Assembly: GCA_964370185.1 (NCBI GenBank)
Contig: CAYJIJ010000025.1
Coordinates: 1 to 32,280 of the forward strand
Length of the DNA: 32,280 nucleotides
Source of the DNA: CAYJEQ01 sp964370185
GTDB lineage: Bacteria > Bacillota > Clostridia > Oscillospirales > Ruminococcaceae
Direction: 5' to 3'
The position numbers and the translations under genes were made by a program. Positions 23,506 through 30,881 of the stretch are shown piece by piece (position 1 is the first letter of the stretch; every line of letters starts with the position of its first letter). The notes below the pieces were generated by a model. It ran no database searches. It saw only the letters and a program-made list of their open reading frames with translations, and had not been told where the DNA came from.

Positions 23506-24572
23506 TATTTGTCGTCAACCTCTACCGCAACATCCACTGCCGCAGCCGCTTTAACAGCCTTTTTCAGCACCTTAGGTGCGGAGGCGAGTTGATGTGCCTG
23601 CGCTCTTACCTGTGCAGCCACTTCTTCAGTAAACTGTGGATTTGCTTTCATATATTCCTTAACATTGTCACGGCCCTGTCCCAGTCTATCGCCTTGATAG
23701 CTAAACCATGCACCGCTTCTGTTGATTATTTCAAGTTTTACTGCAAGGTCGAGTATTTCGCCCTCTTTAGAAATACCAAGTCCATACATAACATCAAACT
23801 CAGCTTCTTTAAATGGCGGCGCAACCTTATTTTTAACTACCTTTACTCTTGTGCGGTTACCGATTACTTCGGTGCCGTTTTTAAGCTGCTCCGAGCGTCT
23901 TACATCAAGCCTTACTGAGGCGTAGAACTTAAGCGCACGGCCACCTGGAGTAGTTTCGGGATTGCCATATACCACCCCGATTTTTTCTCTGAGCTGATTT
24001 ATAAATATCGCAACACAATTTGATTTGCTGATAGCACCTGTGAGCTTTCTCAGTGCCTGCGACATAAGTCTTGCCTGCACACCCACTTGTGTACTACCCA
24101 TTTCGCCCTCCATTTCGGCTTTTGTAACCATTGCCGCAACGGAGTCCACTACTATAACATCCACCGCACCCGAGCGTGCAAGTGCTTCGGCGATGGCAAG
24201 TGCCTGCTCGCCAGTGTCGGGCTGTGAGACTAATAGAGAATCTATATCAACACCCAAAGCTTTAGCGTAAATTGGGTCAAGTGCATGCTCAACATCAATA
24301 AACACCGCTTCGCCGCCAGCTCTTTGTGCCTCTGCAACTATATGTAGTGCAACGGTGGTTTTACCCGAGCTTTCAGGGCCATATATCTCAACTATTCTCC
24401 CCCTTGGCACACCGCCTATTCCAAGTGCTATATCGAGTGAGAGCGAGCCTGTTGATATTGCTTCAACACTCATTGCTTCGTTTTGACCAAGCTTCATTAT
24501 AGCACCTTTACCAAATTGCTTTTCAATTTGTGCAAGTGCCGTGTCGAGTGCTTTTTGTTTTGCTTCAGACAT
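23505..24572 (-). CDS. recA: Recombinase RecA
   Basis: RecA forms filaments on single-stranded DNA, drives homologous recombination and activates the SOS response. The start is ATG 24572, preceded by AGGGGGA, giving 355 residues; an open frame extends upstream to 24770 but its 66 extra residues do not look like RecA and cross the promoter. Visible motifs are Walker A GPESSGKTT (~65-73), VFIDVEHALDP (~90-100), Walker B VIVVDSVAAM (~138-147), loop 1 EMEGEMGSTQVGVQARLMSQ (~153-172) and loop 2 NQLREKIGVVYGNPETTPGG (~192-211). The C-terminal tail is Ala/Lys/Val-rich and ends acidic (VEVDDK). Confidence 0.98.
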   Translation of the reverse strand: MSEAKQKALDTALAQIEKQFGKGAIMKLGQNEAMSVEAISTGSLSLDIALGIGGVPRGRIVEIYGPESSGKTTVALHIVAEAQRAGGEAVFIDVEHALDPIYAKALGVDIDSLLVSQPDTGEQALAIAEALARSGAVDVIVVDSVAAMVTKAEMEGEMGSTQVGVQARLMSQALRKLTGAISKSNCVAIFINQLREKIGVVYGNPETTPGGRALKFYASVRLDVRRSEQLKNGTEVIGNRTRVKVVKNKVAPPFKEAEFDVMYGLGISKEGEILDLAVKLEIINRSGAWFSYQGDRLGQGRDNVKEYMKANPQFTEEVAAQVRAQAHQLASAPKVLKKAVKAAAAVDVAVEVDDK

Positions 24573-24644
24573 ATTTGTAATCCCCCTATTTTTAAAGACT
24601 GAGTATAAAGAACATTTTTTTGTTTTAGCTTTACTTATTATGAT

Positions 24645-24673
24645 ATTATACAACAAAAAAAAATAAAAATCAA
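24645..24673 (-). promoter_or_regulatory. recA promoter
   Basis: On the minus strand TTGATT (24673-24668), a 17-base spacer and TATAAT (24650-24645) precede recA by about 70 bases. I see no GAAC-N4-GTTC LexA box near it. Confidence 0.65.
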
Positions 24674-24698
24674 TGCAGACGGGGGATTTTAGAGGATA

Positions 24699-24731
24699 AA
24701 AATTAGCTGTGAAATAATCACAGCTAATTTT
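24699..24731 (-). terminator. Terminator of the tetR-type gene
   Basis: A perfect 14-bp stem, AAAATTAGCTGTGA with its complement around a five-base loop, is followed on the minus strand by TTTTTA. It lies 30 bases after the regulator stop and isolates it from recA. Confidence 0.85.
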
Positions 24732-24760
24732 GCTTTCTATTAAATTAAAAAACATGCTAA

Positions 24761-25429
24761 TTAAAGGCATTCAGTTTCATACCATCCCTCAAATACTTCA
24801 GGATGCTCAGTGGAGATTTTATCTACAATTTCACTTGTCTTTATACAGTAATCATTTAATTGCTCCTGAGTGCCCCAAATACGCCCCATATATGCATTAA
24901 ATATCAAATTTGGGATGCTGTCGTTCAAATAATTATCCTCTCGGCAGTAAAGCACCAAGGTGCGCTCTAAGCTTACCGAAATATAGTTGCCATAGAGCTG
25001 TAAATACTGGTCGTTGTGGCTTAAATTCTTTTGCTCACATATTTTTTTAAATGTGCCTATACCTGAATTGAGCACAACATTTAGATAAATATCCTCTTTA
25101 AGTACATCAAGATAAAAATTAAAGAATTTCGGTGAGGAGAAGACAGTCCAAAATAATTTAGTAATGCACCCAGAATGTAGTGCCGCGTCTTCTTCCAATG
25201 GTGCATATTTTTCTACTATTTCGCTGATTGCGCTAAGCTCATTGGAAATTAGCTTAAATGCAATATTTTTCTTTTCTGCAAAATGATATGTAATCAGCCC
25301 TAAGCTTACTCCGCAGGCGTCAGCAATGCCTCTCATTGATGTCTTTTCATATCCCGACGCAAGAAATAGCTGTCCTGCAGTTTTATATATGTGAAGTTGT
25401 TTGCTCTTACGAGCAGACGATGTTGACAT
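24761..25429 (-). CDS. TetR/AcrR-family transcriptional regulator
   Basis: The 222-residue protein begins at ATG 25429 (AGAGGAG upstream); an upstream in-frame start at 25495 would cross the promoter. The N-terminal helix-turn-helix is typical: IYKTAGQLFLASGYEKTSMR then GIADACGVSLGLITYHFAEK (~residues 13-52). The remaining 170 residues form a helical ligand domain of no recognised subtype. Its promoter is embedded in an inverted repeat, suggesting autorepression. Downstream targets may include the neighbouring flavin/ferredoxin and permease genes on the same strand, but those have a different operator-like site, so this link is inference. Confidence 0.9.
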   Translation of the reverse strand: MSTSSARKSKQLHIYKTAGQLFLASGYEKTSMRGIADACGVSLGLITYHFAEKKNIAFKLISNELSAISEIVEKYAPLEEDAALHSGCITKLFWTVFSSPKFFNFYLDVLKEDIYLNVVLNSGIGTFKKICEQKNLSHNDQYLQLYGNYISVSLERTLVLYCREDNYLNDSIPNLIFNAYMGRIWGTQEQLNDYCIKTSEIVDKISTEHPEVFEGWYETECL

Positions 25430-25496
25430 TATAAATGCTCCTCTAATAAATTTTAGTAAATAGTATATGTGGGAACTACATAAAGCTACTGACACT

Positions 25497-25535
25497 AAGT
25501 AGTATATCTGAGTAAAGTGTTAATGTCAACTACTT
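25497..25535 (-). promoter_or_regulatory. Near-consensus promoter and candidate operator of the tetR-type gene
   Basis: On the minus strand TTGACA (25529-25524), a 17-base spacer and TATACT (25506-25501). The inverted repeat AAGTAGT (25497-25503) and ACTACTT (25529-25535) brackets the promoter, overlapping both boxes. Autoregulation is inferred. Confidence 0.7.
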
Positions 25536-25587
25536 TAAAACTGCGATGGGAGAAAGATATATGCAGAAAATTTTCACTATTAATTCC

Positions 25588-25659
25588 AAGCAAACTAAAA
25601 TTCTCCCCATCACCCAAAGAGCGGGGAGGGGAGAAAATTTTATTATGATTAGCTTGCTT
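25588..25659. terminator. Long compound hairpin downstream of the flavin/ferredoxin gene
   Basis: AAGCAA (25588-25593) and TAAAATTCTCCCC (25596-25608) pair with GGGGAGAAAATTTTA (25628-25642) and TTGCTT (25654-25659). It follows the minus-strand gene's stop at 25678. Termination is plausible though no T run ends it; the TTCTCCCC-ATCAC arm resembles the hairpin at 16320-16369. Confidence 0.45.
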
Positions 25660-25677
25660 TACATTGTACATCTTAGC

Positions 25678-26370
25678 TTATTTAGGAGAAATACCGCCTT
25701 TAGTTATTGCACCGAAAGCGCAGTTTTCATAACAAACCCCACATTCTAAGCATCCGCGATGGTCAATATGAGCTTTCGTGCAATTTAGTGAGATTATATC
25801 CATCATACATGCTTTCACACATGCTCCACATGCAGTGCATGCATCGGTTATATTATAAAACCACGCTCTTGCTTTTCCATTTTCCCCAAAGGAAAATCTG
25901 TATCTATGGGTCACATCGTCGCGGCAGAGGTCGAATAATTCTCCATCGCCATCTGTTAAGCGGAATATTATAAAGTTTTCGAGCGACTTGCTGTAAAGCG
26001 CTTTGGTTCCGGAGTTTTGAGCCCAGTATCTTTCGTATATTTTCTCGTCCTCAACTTTTACAAGCTTTGCATCTATCCTAACCCCAAAACCTCTGCGTCC
26101 ATCGGTCATAATCACATTGCTTCCTGAAATATAAGGGTTCTTCATTATTTCCTCATACACGGGCTTTCCACGCGAAAATCCCATGTATAAATCTCCACTG
26201 TCATCCAAATACTGCACTTCAAGTGTGCGAGTGGTCGGCAAATTTTGCTCAGCCATTACGGTGCCAACAATTAAATGTCCGCTCGCTACTGCTGAGTCAA
26301 AGACAAATTTTTTAATTTCATCATTTGTACTATTAATATTTATTACCTCTGATGGTCTTACATTATACAT
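25678..26370 (-). CDS. FMN split-barrel (PNPOx-like) protein fused to 2x[4Fe-4S] ferredoxin
   Basis: The first ~150 of 230 residues match the pyridoxamine-phosphate-oxidase-like FMN split barrel (TRTLEVQYLDDSGDLYMGFS, GKPVYEEIMKNPYI, EKIYERYW). The C-terminal ~60 residues hold two 4Fe-4S motifs: CTACGACVKACMMD and CLECGVCYENCAFGAI, each C-x2-C-x2-C-x3-C. This fusion suggests electron transfer between ferredoxin-type carriers and a flavin-bound substrate; the substrate is unknown. A classical PdxH role is unlikely because of the added clusters. AAGGAGA precedes the ATG. It follows the APC permease gene by only 22 bases, so the two are probably one operon: import of an amino acid or amine followed by a redox step. 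Confidence 0.8.
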   Translation of the reverse strand: MYNVRPSEVININSTNDEIKKFVFDSAVASGHLIVGTVMAEQNLPTTRTLEVQYLDDSGDLYMGFSRGKPVYEEIMKNPYISGSNVIMTDGRRGFGVRIDAKLVKVEDEKIYERYWAQNSGTKALYSKSLENFIIFRLTDGDGELFDLCRDDVTHRYRFSFGENGKARAWFYNITDACTACGACVKACMMDIISLNCTKAHIDHRGCLECGVCYENCAFGAITKGGISPK

Positions 26371-26392
26371 TTTATTTCTCCTTATTCTTTAC

Positions 26393-27733
26393 TTATTGTA
26401 TTTCTTCATAACTTGTTTCTATTTTAATTCCCGAACCCATTTTAATTCTGAGTGCAGGGTAAATTACCGAAATTGCAAGATAGACAAATGTGAACGTCAC
26501 TTCGGAGGGAGTTAACCCTATGGCTAAATAATAACAGAATACTGCACTGATCACAGCCCCTAAAACACATAAAAAACAGTAAAAAGCATCATTAATATGG
26601 AATGAGGATTTTTTCCAAGCTGTGGGAATAATTTTTGGCATACGAATTAGTGCTAAGCAGAGTATTACAGTTAGGCAATTTGAAAGGAAATTACCCACAT
26701 TAGCTATTGTACCAATATTCCAACCAAAGAGTATCACCGCACACGCCATAGCATAGATTATTAGAATTACTATATGCGGTGTGCCGAACTTCTTGCTTTC
26801 TTTGGCAAGTGTTTTTGGAAACCAACCATCTTCGCTTGCCTGTACTATCGGTGGGGCTACCCAGCCGAAAAGTGCATTTAGAGATGTCACCAAGGCGAAC
26901 ATTGCACCGCCTACCATAAAGAATATGTAAACAGGATAGGGGAGCACTTCATATGCGGTTACAGCCAAAGATTTTCCAGCAACCTCGGAGACAGGAAGAA
27001 CACCAGCCGCAACTATTGCCACTAAAATATAGATAACAGTAATTATTGATGTGCTTATGAGTATTGCAAAAGGTATATCCTTTGTGGGGTTTTTACATTG
27101 TTTACTAAAATTGATGATAAATGTAGAGCCTGTTGTGGCAAAACTCATCAGCGCCGCCGCGCCCATAAGACCAGGAATACCGTCAATCATCCAATCAGGT
27201 GCCGCTGTAAATCCAGGTTTAACTTCGCCAAGTCCAAATCCGGCAAAGGCGAGCAATGCAAGTACCAATACCACAACCATAACTGTTTGTGCCTTAGCCG
27301 CCACTTTAACTCCCAATATGTGGAGTCCTGCTATAACAGTTAAAAGTATTAATGCCACTAATTTCATATCCACTCCAGGAATAAATGAGGAAACATAATC
27401 TGCAAAGGAGAGAGCATAAAGAGATGCTCCAAAGAAAAAAGAAATGAATATTGCAGCATAGACACCGGCAAAGTAGGTGCCGCCAAAAAGTGCTGCCTGC
27501 GTGTAAAACCCACCGCTCATTCTAATGGAAGAAGCCACGAAAAACTGTGGCAAGCCGGCCACTAAAACCATCACACTACATAGTATTAATGCAATAACTA
27601 TCGAGCGACCAGTCATTCCTATAGAAATACCCATCAGTGACATTATGCCACCTCCGATTACATTTCCGATTGCGAGTGAAATAAGGTCTGTGCGACTTAG
27701 TACTTTTTCTGAAGTATTTGTGTTGTTAGCCAT
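26393..27733 (-). CDS. APC-superfamily amino acid permease
   Basis: This 446-residue integral membrane protein has about 12 helices. The first carries the APC substrate-site pattern SLAIGNVIGGGIMSLMG (~residues 18-34), with the glycine-rich unwound segment that binds the amino acid carboxylate. FATTGSTFIINFSKQCKNPTKDIP (here FATTGSTFIINFS then KQCKNPTKDIP, ~200-222) is the conserved helix 6 and following loop. Substrate cannot be predicted. ATG 27733 (AGGTGAG upstream) is preferred over GTG 27742. It lies first in an operon with the FMN/ferredoxin protein, behind a strong promoter with a palindromic site. Confidence 0.9.
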   Translation of the reverse strand: MANNTNTSEKVLSRTDLISLAIGNVIGGGIMSLMGISIGMTGRSIVIALILCSVMVLVAGLPQFFVASSIRMSGGFYTQAALFGGTYFAGVYAAIFISFFFGASLYALSFADYVSSFIPGVDMKLVALILLTVIAGLHILGVKVAAKAQTVMVVVLVLALLAFAGFGLGEVKPGFTAAPDWMIDGIPGLMGAAALMSFATTGSTFIINFSKQCKNPTKDIPFAILISTSIITVIYILVAIVAAGVLPVSEVAGKSLAVTAYEVLPYPVYIFFMVGGAMFALVTSLNALFGWVAPPIVQASEDGWFPKTLAKESKKFGTPHIVILIIYAMACAVILFGWNIGTIANVGNFLSNCLTVILCLALIRMPKIIPTAWKKSSFHINDAFYCFLCVLGAVISAVFCYYLAIGLTPSEVTFTFVYLAISVIYPALRIKMGSGIKIETSYEEIQ

Positions 27734-27760
27734 GATTCTCACCTTTCATATTATATTTAT

Positions 27761-27778
27761 TTGTGATATATTTCACAA
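27761..27778. promoter_or_regulatory. CRP/FNR-type palindrome downstream of the permease promoter
   Basis: TTGTGA-TATATT-TCACAA is a perfect 18-base palindrome matching the TGTGA-N6-TCACA consensus of CRP/FNR-family regulators. It begins a few bases after the -10 box, where binding would block transcription, so repression is the simpler reading. The regulator is not encoded in the window. Confidence 0.6.
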
Positions 27779-27782
27779 CCAT

Positions 27783-27811
27783 ATAATACTATACGCGTAC
27801 AGTTTTGTCAA
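27783..27811 (-). promoter_or_regulatory. Promoter of the permease operon
   Basis: On the minus strand TTGACA (27811-27806), 17-base spacer, TATTAT (27788-27783), about 50 bases before the start codon. The spacer contains the 8-base palindrome TACGCGTA, a second possible operator. From here to 28131 the sequence is AT-rich without a gene. Confidence 0.72.
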
Positions 27812-28030
27812 TACAGCAAGTTCAATTTATTAATCTGCGGAATTTTTTTGTGAATTTTTCATAAATTTGTCACACAAACAATATTAATGTAGACAATAAA
27901 AATTCCACCATGCATTTGCAGGTATAAGGAGAATTGCGCTAAAAGCAAGCTGGTAGTTTATGTATAAATTGCCAAAAAATTTTGCTTTTTGAAAAAACTC
28001 ATTAATTTAGCTGAAAAATAATATAAAATA

Positions 28031-28060
28031 TGGTAAAATTATCTTGCAGCTGGATATAAT
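28031..28060 (+). promoter_or_regulatory. Possible rubredoxin promoter
   Basis: A perfect TATAAT (28055-28060) has only a weak TGGTAA (28031-28036) at 18-base spacing. It is the best candidate in the 300-base gap before the rubredoxin gene. Confidence 0.3.
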
Positions 28061-28131
28061 ATAATTGAAGTAAATCGCAGAAAAAGCTTTAAGCGGTTTA
28101 TAAATATTGAATTGAGCAGAGGAGAAGTATT

Positions 28132-28290
28132 ATGAAAAAATATGTTTGCACCGTTTGTGGCTATGTGTATGATCCGCAAAATGGCGAGCCAGACCAACAT
28201 GTTGACCCAGGAACAGCTTGGGAGGATGTAAGCGAAGACTATGTTTGCCCCCTATGTGGTGTGGGCAAGGATATGTTTAGCGAAGAATAG
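28132..28290 (+). CDS. Rubredoxin
   Basis: This 52-residue protein is a complete rubredoxin, a small one-electron carrier with a single iron held by four cysteines. The two ligand knuckles are VCTVCGYVYD (residues ~5-14) and VCPLCGVGKDMF (~38-49), with the usual GxxWEDVSEDY segment between (GTAWEDVSEDYVCP). GAGGAG lies eight bases before the ATG. A flavodiiron protein gene follows 220 bases downstream; rubredoxin is the known electron donor of rubredoxin:oxygen oxidoreductase, so the pair likely removes O2 (or NO) in an anaerobe. Confidence 0.96.
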   Translation: MKKYVCTVCGYVYDPQNGEPDQHVDPGTAWEDVSEDYVCPLCGVGKDMFSEE

Positions 28291-28312
28291 TAGTGAGTAA
28301 AAAATGACTAAA

Positions 28313-28345
28313 GGTTGGCGAATTTTTTCGTCAACCATTGGTTTT
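28313..28345 (+). terminator. Weak terminator after rubredoxin
   Basis: GGTTGGCG (28313-28320) pairs with CGTCAACC (28329-28336), eight pairs including one G-T, followed by a broken T-rich tract. Partial termination or attenuation before the flavodiiron gene is plausible. Confidence 0.5.
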
Positions 28346-28380
28346 ATTTGAGAGTGGATAAAGAGCGCCTAATTATTTTT

Positions 28381-28480
28381 GTGTATGTATCCCACGCCAA
28401 CGGCGGGGGATACATACACGGATAATTTCACCTCTAAATTGGCTCTACTCTCCTACATCCTTTTATTTATGAAATTTCTT
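28381..28480 (+). repeat. Dispersed hairpin-plus-block repeat, copy B
   Basis: A hairpin (28381-28419) with 13-bp outer arms (GTGTATGTATCCC and complement), one mismatch and a CGCC/GGCG head is followed by the block GGATAATTT, CTCTAAA, GGCTCTACTCTCC, matching the element at 15303-15410 in order and orientation. It lies in the leader of the flavodiiron gene. Confidence 0.65.
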
Positions 28481-28509
28481 CACATAGTAAAAACAAAGGA
28501 GGATTTATT

Positions 28510-29721
28510 ATGCAAATTACAAATGGCGTATATTTTGTGGGGATATTTAATCCCAATATGAGAGTTTTCGATGTTGTTATGAGCACTGAATATGGAACAA
28601 GCTATAATGCATATATAGTTAAAGGTGAAAATAAAACCGCATTGATAGAGTGCTCACATAAAACATTTACCGATACTTTTTTAGAGAATATTAAATCAGT
28701 GATAAACCCTGCCGAAATCGACTATATAATATTAAATCACTGTGAGCCCGACCACACAGGAAGCCTTGAAGAACTGCTTCCCCATATGCCAAATGCGCAA
28801 ATTATAGCTTCAAGGGCTGGAAGTATATATATAAAAAATATATGTAACAGGGATGATTTGCCGATTAAGGTTGCCACGGACGGAGAAAAAATTGAGCTCG
28901 GGGGAAAAACACTTAAATTTATAAACGCACCGTTTCTCCACTGGCCTGATTCAATGTTTACCTACCTTGAAGAAGAGGGTGTCCTCTTTTCCTGTGATTT
29001 CCTCGGAAGCCACTACTGTGAACCATATATACTTGACAGTAAAATCCATTACGATTTAAAATACCGCAGTTCGGTTAAAAACTATTACGATGCGATATTT
29101 TCTCCCTTTAAACCATATGTACTATCAGGACTTGATAAGATAAAAGACCTTGATATAAATTTTGCTTGTGTAAGCCATGGACCTGTGCTGTCTAAAGAGC
29201 ATGAGCTTGACTATGTTATGAATGCATATAGGACTTGGAGCACACCGCAAAAAAATGAACAACCAACGATACCCATTTTCTACACCTCGGCGTATGGAAA
29301 CACTAAAATGCTTGCTAATGCCATAGCACAGGGAATTACCTCGATTATTGCAGACGCTAAGATAGAGCTTTTCGACATCATCGATCATGACATGAACACC
29401 CTCTGCGAAAAGCTTGCCACTTCCGATGCTTTTGCACTGGGTACACCCACGATAAACAGGGATGCTCTGCCACCACTTTGGCAACTCTTAAGCCATGTTG
29501 ATGCTATCAATATCCAAAAGAAAGACGCTTTGGTATTTGGCTCATATGGTTGGAGCGGTGAGGGAGTGCCCAATATTATCAGCAGGCTAAAAGGTGTAAA
29601 GGTGGAAGTGTTTGAAGAGGGGCATAAGGTGCTATTTGTTCCAAGTGAAGGAGATTTACTCGAAGCCAAGGAGCTCGGTAAAAGATTTGCAGTGCATTTA
29701 GAGGGCAAAATTAAGAGGTAG
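28510..29721 (+). CDS. Flavodiiron protein (A-type flavoprotein, rubredoxin:oxygen oxidoreductase)
   Basis: This enzyme reduces O2 to water, or NO to N2O, with electrons from rubredoxin. The 403-residue protein has an N-terminal metallo-beta-lactamase-like diiron domain with the ligand motif HCEPDH (His77, Glu79, Asp81, His82), further ligand candidates His in APFLHWPDSM (~140-149), Asp in SCDFLGSH (~160-167) and His in VSHGPV (~226-231), and a C-terminal flavodoxin domain with the FMN phosphate loop YTSAYGNTKM (~258-267) and FGSYGWSGEG (~343-352). Length and two-domain layout fit class A FprA; there is no fused rubredoxin, consistent with the separate gene upstream. GGAGGA precedes the ATG. 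Confidence 0.95.
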   Translation: MQITNGVYFVGIFNPNMRVFDVVMSTEYGTSYNAYIVKGENKTALIECSHKTFTDTFLENIKSVINPAEIDYIILNHCEPDHTGSLEELLPHMPNAQIIASRAGSIYIKNICNRDDLPIKVATDGEKIELGGKTLKFINAPFLHWPDSMFTYLEEEGVLFSCDFLGSHYCEPYILDSKIHYDLKYRSSVKNYYDAIFSPFKPYVLSGLDKIKDLDINFACVSHGPVLSKEHELDYVMNAYRTWSTPQKNEQPTIPIFYTSAYGNTKMLANAIAQGITSIIADAKIELFDIIDHDMNTLCEKLATSDAFALGTPTINRDALPPLWQLLSHVDAINIQKKDALVFGSYGWSGEGVPNIISRLKGVKVEVFEEGHKVLFVPSEGDLLEAKELGKRFAVHLEGKIKR

Positions 29722-29870
29722 AAATAGCTCGAAAATGCACGAAAAATGTAATATTTCATACCAATTATACAAATGGTAGTAAAAAATAGCGAAAATAAGC
29801 CGAAATTCCAATAAAAACTCTCTATCACAAATCTAAGATTACTACAATCAATATACCTAAACATAAATAA

Positions 29871-29895
29871 GAGCCACCGCCAACGGCGGTGGCTC
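29871..29895. repeat. Perfect hairpin with 11-bp arms
   Basis: GAGCCACCGCC and its exact complement flank AAC. The CCGCC-AAC-GGCGG head is shared with the hairpins at 28381-28419 (AAC loop) and 13922-13958 (ATC loop). It lies 150 bases after the flavodiiron stop. Confidence 0.55.
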
Positions 29896-29939
29896 AGACT
29901 GTCAAAAAACCTCTGCCGCATATACGACTGTAAATAAAG

Positions 29940-29988
29940 AAACAAACTGTCACTACATATCATTTTTTGATAGTGACAGTTTGTTTTT
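29940..29988. terminator. Bidirectional terminator between convergent genes
   Basis: AACAAACTGTCACTA (29941-29955) pairs perfectly with its complement at 29971-29985, followed by TTTTG on the plus strand and TTCTTTATTT on the minus strand. It separates the flavodiiron gene from the convergent acidic-protein gene. Confidence 0.8.
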
Positions 29989-30006
29989 GTGTGGATTATG
30001 CTTATT

Positions 30007-30507
30007 TTATCGGTTATAAGATTTCAACTCTTCACAAATCTCATTACAATGAGTTGCTATTTCTTTCATGTCATCTTCGCCACAAAATTCAGCAAGTTGA
30101 TATTCCATATATGAATTTACAAAATCCTCTACCACAGCAATAAGGCAGTTATATTCATTAGCTGTAACTATAATTGAGATTGATTTATTCTCATCATCTT
30201 TTGTGTATTCATCAAGGGCTTTTAATGAAACCGTTTTATTTTTAAGGCACTCTAATAGAATAGCAGATAGGTCTGTTATCATATTAATAACCATATCAAG
30301 ATTTGCATGATGTATCCCATCTTCATAGTAAAAGCAAGTGCTCATATCTCTAAACTCAACTGATTGGGCATTGCTGTTAATGTTAAAATCTTTAAAAATT
30401 TTTGAAAGTGGATATTCAGTTACATCATCTTTTTTAAAATAATCTAATAAAGTACAGGTATCATCTGTTCCGCCTAAATAATCTCCCCACCATTTGTCAA
30501 TATACAT
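30007..30507 (-). CDS. Small acidic protein of unknown function
   Basis: I do not recognise this protein of about 166 residues. The start is taken as ATG 30507, eight bases after GGAGG; the earlier ATG 30522 overlaps that ribosome binding site. It has no signal peptide or membrane helix. It is rich in Asp and Glu, starts MYIDKWWGDYLGGTDD, and looks mainly helical (LDMVINMITDLSAILLECL, VVEDFVNSYMEYQLAEF). Small, acidic, single-gene cytoplasmic proteins next to repeats are often orphan immunity proteins, but no toxin gene is nearby, so this is only a possibility. Its base composition is AT-rich and its upstream region consists entirely of repeats, which may indicate a mobile neighbourhood. Confidence 0.6.
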   Translation of the reverse strand: MYIDKWWGDYLGGTDDTCTLLDYFKKDDVTEYPLSKIFKDFNINSNAQSVEFRDMSTCFYYEDGIHHANLDMVINMITDLSAILLECLKNKTVSLKALDEYTKDDENKSISIIVTANEYNCLIAVVEDFVNSYMEYQLAEFCGEDDMKEIATHCNEICEELKSYNR

Positions 30508-30529
30508 TTGTAAATCCTCCATCTATTAT

Positions 30530-30765
30530 ATAAATAATCTCCACTCCGCTCCGATTATTTATATCCTCGCAGGGGCGATTATATTGCCGTGGGCAGGGAT
30601 GCCCACATGGCAGATTTATATTATATTCGTACCTCATATAATATAAATAATCTCCACTCCGCTCCGATTATTTATATCCTCGCAGGGGCGATTATATTGC
30701 CGTGGGAAGTGTTGCCCACATGGCAGATTTATATTATATTCGTACCTAATATAATATAAATAATC
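30530..30765. repeat. Tandem 113-bp direct repeats with internal hairpins
   Basis: Two units starting at 30531 and 30644 have a period of exactly 113 bases and differ at four positions; a third unit starts at 30757 and breaks off after about ten bases. Each unit holds ATAAATAATC/GATTATTTAT (30530-30562 in unit 1) and a GTGGGCA/TGCCCAC hairpin (30589-30606; partly eroded in unit 2). A 13-bp inverted repeat ATTTATATTATAT/ATATAATATAAAT spans the unit junctions. More diverged copies start at 31363 and 31473. Confidence 0.8.
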
Positions 30766-30881
30766 CGTAGTATAAATTTAACCCAAATCTGAAATAAAGC
30801 AATGGGAGAGAAATCCGCCTTTTAAAAGGCAAGGGCATTAGTAGATGTAAATAGGAGCTGAAATAAAGAGCAGGGGATTCT

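Noticed and set aside
24573..24700. LexA/SOS box at recA
   Set aside because: I looked for GAAC-N4-GTTC near the promoter on both strands and found none; only an isolated GTTC is present.
24573..24770. N-terminal extension of RecA by 66 residues
   Set aside because: The extension does not resemble RecA and would cross the recA promoter and the terminator of the regulator gene; ATG 24572 has a good ribosome binding site.
28379..28561. 60-residue frame starting in the hairpin repeat
   Set aside because: It overlaps the start of the flavodiiron gene in another frame and is made of repeat sequence.
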